Assembly: GCF_036231945.1 (NCBI RefSeq)
Contig: NZ_CP109599.1
Span: 5,111,501-5,175,500 of the forward strand
Source: Streptomyces sp. NBC_01429
GTDB taxonomy: Bacteria > Actinomycetota > Actinomycetes > Streptomycetales > Streptomycetaceae
Direction of reading: 5' to 3'
DNA length: 64,000 nt
Shown here piece after piece: positions 57,857 through 64,000 of this stretch. Both the position numbers and the translations under genes were made by a program. Each line of letters begins with the position of its first letter. Position 1 is the first letter of the stretch. Under the pieces are notes generated by a model that was given only the letters and a program-made list of their open reading frames with translations, did not search any database and was not told the origin of the DNA.

Positions 57857-58636
57857 GTGGCAGAGCGCAAGCCGATCGAGTCCTGGCTCACCGACATGGA
57901 CGGCGTCCTCATCCACGAGGGTGTCCCGATCCCCGGCGCCGCCGAGTTCCTCAAGCGACTGCGGGAGTCGGGCAAGCCCTTCCTCGTCCTCACCAACAAC
58001 TCGATCTACACCCCGCGCGACCTCCAGGCCCGGCTGTCCCGGATGGGGCTCGACGTGCCCGTCGACAACATCTGGACATCCGCGCTCGCCACCGCCAAGT
58101 TCCTGGAGGACCAGCGCCCCAACGGCACGGCGTACGTCATCGGCGAGGCCGGACTGACCACAGCGCTGCACGACATCGGCTACATCCTCACCGACCACGA
58201 GCCGGACTACGTGGTGCTCGGCGAGACCCGCACCTACAGCTTCGAGGCGCTGACCAGGGCGATCCGGCTGATCAACGGCGGCGCGCGGTTCATCTGCACC
58301 AATCCCGACGAGACCGGCCCCTCCACCGAGGGCCCGCTGCCCGCCACCGGGGCCGTCGCCGCGCTGATCACGAAGGCGACCGGCAAGGACCCGTACTTCG
58401 CGGGCAAGCCGAACCCGCTGATGATGCGCACCGGACTCAACGCCATCGGCGCCCACTCCGAGACCAGCGCGATGATCGGCGACCGGATGGACACCGACGT
58501 GCTGGCCGGTCTTGAGGCGGGGATGGAGACCTTCCTCGTACTCACCGGCGTCACCACGCACGCCGATGTGGACCGCTACCCCTTCCGGCCGTCCCGGGTC
58601 GTTGACTCGATCGCCGATCTGATCGATCGAGTCTGA
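57857..58636 (+). CDS. HAD-superfamily IIA phosphatase (NagD-like)
   Basis: This 259-aa HAD phosphatase has the nucleophile motif SWLTDMDGVLIHEG (Asp13, acid/base Asp15), LVLTNNSIYTPRDLQARL (motif II Thr), a C2 cap with ICTNPDETGPSTEGPLPATGAV, GKPNPLMM (motif III Lys) and MIGDRMDTDVLAGLEAGM (motif IV). NagD-like enzymes dephosphorylate nucleotides and sugar phosphates. The GTG at 57857 is used. The ORF stands alone between two exported-protein genes. Confidence 0.92.
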   Translation: MAERKPIESWLTDMDGVLIHEGVPIPGAAEFLKRLRESGKPFLVLTNNSIYTPRDLQARLSRMGLDVPVDNIWTSALATAKFLEDQRPNGTAYVIGEAGLTTALHDIGYILTDHEPDYVVLGETRTYSFEALTRAIRLINGGARFICTNPDETGPSTEGPLPATGAVAALITKATGKDPYFAGKPNPLMMRTGLNAIGAHSETSAMIGDRMDTDVLAGLEAGMETFLVLTGVTTHADVDRYPFRPSRVVDSIADLIDRV

Positions 58637-58747
58637 GGGCGTCGCAGCACGTCAGAGGGGTGTACGGCGGAGCGACTCGCCGGTAACCGCGCGCTCCGGA
58701 TGCGAAAACCGCCCGCGCGGGTGAGTCTCGGTTCCAGGAGGTTCACG

Positions 58748-59512
58748 ATGCGCTCTGCTTTGCTCGCTCTCCGTGCCGCGAGTGCGGTCGCCGTCCTGGT
58801 GGCCGCACCCGCCCTCGGCACCACCGCCGCCCAAGCCAACGACTCCGTACGAGTCACCGTCAAACCGTCCACCGCCGGCCCGGGGGGTGAGGTCGAGGTC
58901 CAGGTCGAGGGGTGCAAGGGGCACTCGGCCGTCGCCAAGTCCCGGGCCTTCGTCTCGGACGCCGATCTCGCGCGCCGCGCGTTCGGCGAGGAGTACAACC
59001 AGGACCAGGCCGAGACCGCCAGGAACCCCAACTTCGCCGTGCCGCTGCGTGGCCACGTCAAGATCAAACCGTCCGCCACCGCCGGACGGTACGAGATCAA
59101 CGTGAGCTGTGACGGCCGCGACCACGCCTCGTCCGGGAGCTTCGAGGTCGTCCACGACGGACGGTCCGACGGCGGCAGGGACGGCGGCAGGGACGGGGGC
59201 AGGGACCACGACCGGGACCATGACCGGGGCTGGGACAACGACCGGGACCGCCGCGACCACGAACGCCCCGATCACGACAAGACCCCGTACGCACCGGTGC
59301 GGGCCGGCGGCGGCGGTACGGCGACCAACCTCGCCGCGTCCTCCGACGCCGACGCCGTGAAGGCGGACGCGGACGCGAAGTCCACGGCCACGAGTACCGG
59401 TCCCGGCACCCAGCACGCGGTGATCGGCCTGGTGCTGGCCGGAGTGGCGGCGGTCTCCGTGGCCTTCAGGAGCGTGCGGCGGCAGCGTACGGCCTCGCGC
59501 GACGCGGACTGA
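58748..59512 (+). CDS. exported protein, companion of class F sortase
   Basis: This 254-aa protein has a signal peptide (SALLALRAASAVAVLVAAPALGTTAAQA), an immunoglobulin-like domain (SVRVTVKPSTAGPGGEVEVQVEGC...CDGRDHASSGSFEVVHD) and a long Asp/Arg/Gly-rich stretch of repeats (DGGRDGGRDGGRDHDRDHDR). Near the C-terminus PVRAGGGG is followed by a membrane helix (AVIGLVLAGVAAVSVAF) and a basic tail. Such proteins regularly precede class F sortase genes in Streptomyces and are candidate substrates, though no standard LPxTG is visible. AGGAGG lies 7 nt before the ATG. The sortase starts 3 nt after its stop. Confidence 0.82.
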   Translation: MRSALLALRAASAVAVLVAAPALGTTAAQANDSVRVTVKPSTAGPGGEVEVQVEGCKGHSAVAKSRAFVSDADLARRAFGEEYNQDQAETARNPNFAVPLRGHVKIKPSATAGRYEINVSCDGRDHASSGSFEVVHDGRSDGGRDGGRDGGRDHDRDHDRGWDNDRDRRDHERPDHDKTPYAPVRAGGGGTATNLAASSDADAVKADADAKSTATSTGPGTQHAVIGLVLAGVAAVSVAFRSVRRQRTASRDAD

Positions 59513-59514
59513 CC

Positions 59515-60438
59515 GTGTCCGTCAGGGATCACGTCAAGGGCATCAAGGGCATCACGGGCACCAGAAATACCAGAGGTATCAGAGGTATCAGAGGTATCAG
59601 AGGTGCGAGGGGCACCAAGGGCCATACGGATCCCGCAGGCCCCAAGGATCCCAAAGGCCCCACCAGCCCCACCAGCCCCACGGGTTCACCGGGCCGCGCC
59701 GGCCGAGGAAGACTGCTGACCGGCGTGGCCTGGGCCGTACTCCTGCTCGGGCTCTGGGTCTGGGGCCGGGGCGTCGGTGACGGTCTCGGCGGACGGTCCG
59801 CGCCCACCACCGGCGATGTGGCGGCGGTGGGCCGCCCCCTGGGGGTACGGCTGCCGCCCCCCAGGGATCCCCTCGACGACGCTCCGGGTGACGCGCGGCG
59901 CGGCTCGGGGCGCGCGTCGGGGCGCGACGCCGTGGCGGCGGCGCCCCCGGCGGTCCCGGCCCCGAAACGGGTCGAGATCCCGTCCCTCGGCATCGCCGCG
60001 CCCATCGTGGCGCGCGGCCTCGACGCCGACGGCGCGGTCGACCCGCCGCCGTACGAGACGCCCGGCACGGTCGGCTGGTACGGCGACGGAGTCCAGCCGG
60101 GCGCGGTGGGCGCGGCCCTCCTGGTCGGGCATGTGGACACCGAGCAGCAGGCCGCCGTCTTCTACGGGCTGAGCGCCGCCAAACCCGGCGGCAAGGTCGC
60201 CGTGACCAGGGCGGACGGGCGGATCGCCGAGTTCACGATCGACGATGTGCGGGTCGTGCCCCGGGACCGCTTCGACGCGAAGAAGGTCTACGGTCCGCGC
60301 GAGAAGAACCGCGCGGAACTGCGGCTGATCACCTGCGGGGGGACCTTCGACACGAAGGAGCGCGCCTACACGGCGAACGTGGTGGTCTCGGCGTATCTGA
60401 CCGGTGTCAAAGAGCCGAGCGGAACGGCGAACCGGTAA
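59515..60438 (+). CDS. class F sortase with collagen-like N-terminus
   Basis: This is a 307-aa membrane-anchored transpeptidase. Residues 9-38 form ten G-x-y triplets with one interruption (GIK GIT GTR NTR GIR GIR...), then a Pro/Lys region, a membrane helix (about 67-83) and the sortase barrel. Catalytic residues are His in LLVGHVDT and Cys in LRLITCGGTFD, with an Arg near AYTANVVV. The repeat is encoded by AGAGGTATC tandem units (about 59573-59608). Class F sortases are abundant in actinobacteria and poorly characterised. The gene follows its putative substrate with almost no gap. Confidence 0.88.
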   Translation: MSVRDHVKGIKGITGTRNTRGIRGIRGIRGARGTKGHTDPAGPKDPKGPTSPTSPTGSPGRAGRGRLLTGVAWAVLLLGLWVWGRGVGDGLGGRSAPTTGDVAAVGRPLGVRLPPPRDPLDDAPGDARRGSGRASGRDAVAAAPPAVPAPKRVEIPSLGIAAPIVARGLDADGAVDPPPYETPGTVGWYGDGVQPGAVGAALLVGHVDTEQQAAVFYGLSAAKPGGKVAVTRADGRIAEFTIDDVRVVPRDRFDAKKVYGPREKNRAELRLITCGGTFDTKERAYTANVVVSAYLTGVKEPSGTANR

Positions 60439-60607
60439 CCGGTTCTGTCCGCTCCCGTCGTGCGTGGCCGCCGGGCCCGGTATGCCAGGATTGGCGACCG
60501 GGCCCGCCTGCGCGGAACCACTCGGAACCACTCGGGACCGCGGGGGGCATGGCGGTGCGCGGTGACATGGCGGGGACAGTAGGGGACAGCGCACCAAGGG
60601 GGAGCGG

Positions 60608-61636
60608 ATGTACGGCAGTTATCCCGGTCGGGGCCGCATACGCGCGGCCGTCCTGACGGCCACCGCGACAGGCGTGGCGGTGCTCCTGGCGGGCTGCTCC
60701 TCCAAGGGGGACGACGGCGGTGACAAGAAGCCCGCGCCGGTCAGCCAGCGGCCCAAGGCGGAAGACCCGTACTGGGTCAACCCGGACGGCAACGCGGCCA
60801 AGCAGGTCGCCGATTACACGGCCAAGGGCGACGACGGGAACGCCGAGCTGATCAAGAAGATCGCCGAACAGCCCGTCGGGGAGTGGATATCCCCCGACAC
60901 CCCGCAGGAGCAGGCCAAGGGCTTCACCGAAGCGGCCACCAAGGCAGACCGGGACGCCCTGCTGGTCCTCTACAACGTGCCGCACCGCGACTGCGGCCAG
61001 TTCTCCAAGGGCGGCGCCTCGGACGGCGACGCGTACCGGCAGTGGGTCGACAAGGTCGCCCAGGGCATCGGGGACCGCCGCGCCACGGTGATCCTGGAGC
61101 CCGACGCCGTACTCCACCTCGTGGACGGCTGTACCCCCGCCGAGTTCCACGAGGAGCGCTACGACCTCCTCAAGGGAGCCGTCCAGCGGCTCAAGCAGCA
61201 GCCCGCCACCACGGTCTACCTCGACGCGGGCAACGCCGGCTGGCAGTCCCCCGACACCCTCTTCGAACCCCTCCAGCGGGCCGGTATCGCCGACGCGGAC
61301 GGCTTCTCCGTCAACGTGTCCAACTTCTATCCGACGGACGCCAGTACGGACTTCGGCAAGCGGCTCTCCGCCAAGGTCGGCGGCAAGCCCTTCGTCATCG
61401 ACACCAGCCGCAACGGCAACGGCCCCTACACCAAGGGCGATCCCAGCGAGAACTGGTGCAACCCGCCCGGCCGCGCACTGGGCGAACAGCCCACCACCAC
61501 GACCGCCGACCCGCTCGTCAAGGCGTACCTGTGGATCAAGCGCCCCGGCGAGTCGGACGGCGACTGCAAGGGCGGTCCCAAGGCGGGCGACTGGTACGCG
61601 GAGTACGCCCTCGGCCTGGCCCGGAACGCCAAGTAA
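60608..61636 (+). CDS. glycoside hydrolase family 6 lipoprotein
   Basis: This 342-aa putative endo-beta-1,4-glucanase is anchored as a lipoprotein (lipobox LLAGCSS, Cys30). GH6 blocks are present: LLVLYNVPHRDCGQFSKGG, ATVILEPDAVLHLVDGC (catalytic Asp region), TVYLDAGNAGW, DGFSVNVSNFYPT, FVIDTSRNGNGPY, WCNPPGRALG and AYLWIKRPGESDG. It resembles the CslZ-type GH6 proteins linked to glucan made at hyphal tips, though no cslA/glxA genes are seen here. GGGGGAG precedes the ATG. The 169-nt gap upstream holds only a GGAACCACTCGG repeat. Confidence 0.9.
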   Translation: MYGSYPGRGRIRAAVLTATATGVAVLLAGCSSKGDDGGDKKPAPVSQRPKAEDPYWVNPDGNAAKQVADYTAKGDDGNAELIKKIAEQPVGEWISPDTPQEQAKGFTEAATKADRDALLVLYNVPHRDCGQFSKGGASDGDAYRQWVDKVAQGIGDRRATVILEPDAVLHLVDGCTPAEFHEERYDLLKGAVQRLKQQPATTVYLDAGNAGWQSPDTLFEPLQRAGIADADGFSVNVSNFYPTDASTDFGKRLSAKVGGKPFVIDTSRNGNGPYTKGDPSENWCNPPGRALGEQPTTTTADPLVKAYLWIKRPGESDGDCKGGPKAGDWYAEYALGLARNAK

Positions 61637-61653
61637 CCGCGCGGAGAGACCTC

Positions 61654-62358
61654 ATGAGCCCTTCCGGCCCGAACGCGAGCCCCCGGCCGCACCCGGTGGA
61701 GTCCGACCCCGCCGCCCTGGTGGAACGGGCCGGCCGCCTCATGGCCCGGCCCGGCCGCACCGTACTCGGCATCGTCGGCGCCCCGGCCGCGGGCAAGAGC
61801 ACCCTGGCCGCACTCCTCGCCCGCGAACTGGGGCCCCGTGCGGCCCTGTTGCCCATGGACGGCTACCACCTGGCCAACTCCGTACTCGACGCCCTCGGCC
61901 GCCGCGACCGCAAGGGCGCCCCCGACACCTTCGACGCCCCGGGATACGCCGCGCTGCTGCGCCGCCTGCGCGCGGCGGAGGACGATGCCGGGAGCGGTCC
62001 GGAGACCGTCTACGCGCCGCGCTTCCACCGCGAGATCGAGGAGTCCATCGCGGGCGAGATCGCGATCGGCCCGGAGGTGCGGCTCGTCATCACCGAAGGC
62101 AACTACCTGCTGCTGCCGCAGGGCCCCTGGGCCCGAGTACGGCCGCTGCTGGACGAGTCCTGGTACGTGGAACCGGACGAGCCCCTACGCCTGCGACGCC
62201 TGGTCGACCGCCACATCCAGTTCGGCAAACCCCCGCGGGCCGCCCACGCCTGGGCACACGGCACCGACCAGCGCAACGCCGAACTGATCGCGACCACCCG
62301 CCCCCACGCCGACCTGGTGGTACGCCCGACCGACAACGACGCCGCCGCCGCGCACTGA
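61654..62358 (+). CDS. nucleoside/sugar kinase-like P-loop protein
   Basis: This 234-aa P-loop kinase of the uridine kinase/PanK-like family has Walker A GIVGAPAAGKSTLA (about residues 39-52), PMDGYHLANSVLDALGRRDRKGAPDTFDAPGY (substrate loop with the catalytic Asp), YAPRFHREIEESIAGEI and VITEGNYLLLPQGPW. Proteins of this pattern phosphorylate nucleosides, pantothenate or fructose-like sugars; the substrate is not fixed by sequence. GGAGAGA precedes the ATG, 18 nt after the GH6 stop, so the two may be cotranscribed. Confidence 0.85.
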   Translation: MSPSGPNASPRPHPVESDPAALVERAGRLMARPGRTVLGIVGAPAAGKSTLAALLARELGPRAALLPMDGYHLANSVLDALGRRDRKGAPDTFDAPGYAALLRRLRAAEDDAGSGPETVYAPRFHREIEESIAGEIAIGPEVRLVITEGNYLLLPQGPWARVRPLLDESWYVEPDEPLRLRRLVDRHIQFGKPPRAAHAWAHGTDQRNAELIATTRPHADLVVRPTDNDAAAAH

Positions 62359-62444
62359 CGCTCACCGATGACGTCCCGGGTCAGCTCCCCGCCGGGCCCG
62401 GCTCCTGCGACGGACGGCAGGTGCCGGACGGCAAGTGCCGGATG

Positions 62445-63767
62445 TCAGACCGGCAGGCCCGGGGCCGGGTACGCCGTGAGCAGGTCGGCCACCTCGGTGC
62501 GGATCGTGGACAGGGCGTCCTCGTCCGCCGTCCGGGCCGCCGTGATGCCCCGGTCGATCCATGCCGCCACCGTCGCCATGTGCTCCGTGGACAGGCCGCG
62601 GGAGGTCAGGGACGGGGTGCCGATGCGGATGCCGGAGGGGTCGAAGGGCTTCCTCGGGTCGTACGGGACGGTGTTGTGGTTGACGACGATGCCCGCCCGG
62701 TCCAGGGCCTTCGCCGCGGTCTTGCCCGGGACGTCCTGCGCCGTGAGGTCGATCAGGAGGAGGTGGTTGTCGGTGCCGCCGGAGACCAGGTCGTAGCCCC
62801 GGGCCAGCAGTTCGTCGGCGAGGGCGGCGGCGTTCGCCACGACCGCGTGGGCGTAGTCACGGAAGGACGGGCGGGCCGCCTCGCGCAGGGCGACGGCGAT
62901 GGCGGCGGTGGTCTGGTTGTGCGGGCCGCCCTGGAGACCGGGGAAGACCGCCTTGTCGATGGCCTTGGCGTGTTCCGCGCGGGACATGAGCATCGCGCCG
63001 CGCGGGCCGCGCAGGGTCTTGTGCGTGGTCGTCGAGACGACGTCCGCGTACGGAACGGGCGAGGGGTGGGCGCCGCCCGCGATCAGGCCGGCGATATGGG
63101 CGATGTCCGCGACGAGGACCGCGCCCGACTCCCGGGCGATCTCCGCGAAGGCCGGGAAGTCGATCGTGCGGGGGAGGGCCGTACCGCCACAGAAGATGAT
63201 CTTCGGCCGCTCTTTGAGGGCCAGGTCGCGTACCTCGTCCAGATCGACCCGGCCGGTGTCCGCCCGCACCCCGTACCGCACGCCCCGGAACCATGTACCG
63301 GTCGCCGAGACGCCCCAGCCGTGGGTGAGGTGCCCGCCCATCGGCAGCGCCATGCCCATGACCGGGTCGCCGGGCCGGGCGAAGGCGAGATAGACGGCGA
63401 GGTTCGCCGGGGAACCGGAGTACGGCTGCACATTGGCGTGCTCGACGCCGAAGAGGGCCTTGGCGCGGGCCGCGGCGAGCAGCTCGACCTGGTCGATGAC
63501 CTGCTGGCCCTCGTAGTAGCGCCGGCCGGGGTAGCCCTCGCTGTACTTGTTCTGGAGGACGGTGCCGGACGCCTCCAGCACCGCGCTCGACGCGTAGTTC
63601 TCGCTCGGGATGAGGCGCAGCGTGTCGGACTGGAGCCGCTCCTCGGCCCTGATCAGCGCCGCCAGTTCGGGGTCGGCGGCGCTGAGGGCGGGGTGGCGGT
63701 CCGCGGGGAGGTTGTCCGCGGCGTGGCGGTTCGTGGTGTGGCGGTTCTTCGGGTCGGGCGTCGTCAT
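62445..63767 (-). CDS. glyA: divergent serine hydroxymethyltransferase (GlyA-like)
   Basis: This 440-aa PLP enzyme of the SHMT family interconverts serine and glycine with tetrahydrofolate. Lys250 in VVSTTTHKTLRGPRG is the PLP lysine; LIPSENYAS, NKYSEGYPGRRYYEG, GGHLTHGW and AVFPGLQGGPHNQT are present. Several normally fixed positions differ: NVQPYSGSPAN (His to Tyr), ALPMGGHL for DLAHGGHL, GGTALPRTIDF for GASAYPRTIDF, and YYEG for YYGG. It may therefore be a specialised paralogue. GGAGGA precedes the ATG at 63767. A ZTP riboswitch in its leader links it to purine/folate status. Confidence 0.9.
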   Translation of the reverse strand: MTTPDPKNRHTTNRHAADNLPADRHPALSAADPELAALIRAEERLQSDTLRLIPSENYASSAVLEASGTVLQNKYSEGYPGRRYYEGQQVIDQVELLAAARAKALFGVEHANVQPYSGSPANLAVYLAFARPGDPVMGMALPMGGHLTHGWGVSATGTWFRGVRYGVRADTGRVDLDEVRDLALKERPKIIFCGGTALPRTIDFPAFAEIARESGAVLVADIAHIAGLIAGGAHPSPVPYADVVSTTTHKTLRGPRGAMLMSRAEHAKAIDKAVFPGLQGGPHNQTTAAIAVALREAARPSFRDYAHAVVANAAALADELLARGYDLVSGGTDNHLLLIDLTAQDVPGKTAAKALDRAGIVVNHNTVPYDPRKPFDPSGIRIGTPSLTSRGLSTEHMATVAAWIDRGITAARTADEDALSTIRTEVADLLTAYPAPGLPV

Positions 63768-63848
63768 GGTGGGTCCTCCGGGGCGATCCGTCTGTTCGGT
63801 CGTCGTCCCGTCCCGGGCCGCCCGGTCACCTGCCCCGCCGCGCACCCG

Positions 63849-63866
63849 TACGGGACATGTCCCGTA
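63849..63866 (-). promoter_or_regulatory. 18-bp perfect palindrome after the ZTP aptamer
   Basis: TACGGGACATGTCCCGTA is a perfect palindrome directly downstream of the aptamer in the glyA leader. As RNA it folds into a hairpin that could be the expression platform; as DNA it could be an operator. Confidence 0.65.
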
Positions 63867-63867
63867 G

Positions 63868-63957
63868 GTGCCCAGGCGGGCGGCACCCCGTGTGCTCGGC
63901 CCGCGCGGCTCCCCCGGGGTCGCTTCCCCGTGCGCCAGTCGCCGCGCGTCCCCGTCA
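63868..63957 (-). promoter_or_regulatory. ZTP (pfl) riboswitch upstream of glyA
   Basis: On the minus strand the leader contains the conserved elements of the pfl motif in order: GCGACTGGCG, then CCGGGGGAGC, then GCCGAGC and CCGCCTGGGCA, forming the two-domain ZTP/ZMP aptamer with its pseudoknot. ZMP builds up when 10-formyl-tetrahydrofolate is short, and the riboswitch then raises one-carbon genes such as glyA. It lies about 100 nt before the start codon. Confidence 0.87.
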
Positions 63958-64000
63958 GCTTAGCCCGCCCGCCCGCGAGCGCTACTGGACATCCACCCAC

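Overview
This window is a high-GC actinobacterial chromosome segment, almost certainly from Streptomyces. The evidence is codon positions saturated with G/C, frequent GTG starts, an SsgA-like sporulation protein, DasR operators (dre) beside GlcNAc phosphotransferase genes, XRE/DUF397/HATPase trios, a class F sortase and a JAMM-CysO-CysM sulfur locus. As I recall it, the first ~28 kb follows the gene order of the S. coelicolor SCO2924-SCO2897 region, so most of the window is core chromosome. No rRNA, CRISPR, complete insertion sequence or plasmid origin was seen.

Layout. 0-11 kb: ssgG-like gene, two RDD membrane proteins, a large secreted InhA-type (M6) protease, a lipoprotein, the NAD-salvage pair pncA/pncB, and clpS-DUF2017. 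11-21 kb: amino-acid permease; JAMM protease, a Cys-containing short leader ORF, cysO and cysM; a ~345-bp inverted-repeat structure; an MBL hydrolase; nagE2, nagE1 and nagF with three dre boxes; rph and rdgB; tRNA-Leu(UAG). 21-28.7 kb: an HNH endonuclease with four DNA-binding repeats, an MFS transporter, bcp, DUF3618, a GroES-like gene, a guanidine-III riboswitch with a gdx/sugE exporter, and a class A PBP. 29-38.5 kb: an ABC-2 exporter trio, a DUF1707 protein, a MoxR/VWA pair, an SGNH hydrolase and a DUF445 protein. 38.7-43.4 kb: small regulators and accessory genes (AbiEi-like, HTH, DUF397/XRE, HATPase).

43.4-47.7 kb is an AT-richer restriction-modification island: an HNH nuclease, a C5-cytosine methyltransferase, Vsr, an NgoMIV-family nuclease and a NaeI-family nuclease. 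The last two are unrelated folds, but both families are known to cut GCCGGC. This is the most striking accessory system in the window. 47.7-64 kb: SEC-C/TPR protein, a DUF3311/SSS transporter pair, a YidC-like insertase, an FAH-family enzyme, a Gfo/Idh and heme-degrading-like pair divergent from a ROK regulator across a perfect 27-bp dyad, an exported protein with an LAxTG-like tail, an HAD phosphatase, a class F sortase with a collagen-like N-terminus and its companion, a GH6 lipoprotein, a nucleoside-kinase-like protein, and a divergent SHMT behind a ZTP riboswitch.

Recurring themes are small-molecule sensing RNAs (guanidine, ZTP, a putative cysteine attenuator), GlcNAc uptake under DasR, cell-envelope assembly (PBP, YidC, sortase, GH6) and short in-frame repeats encoding Thr-Gly linkers in several unrelated proteins.
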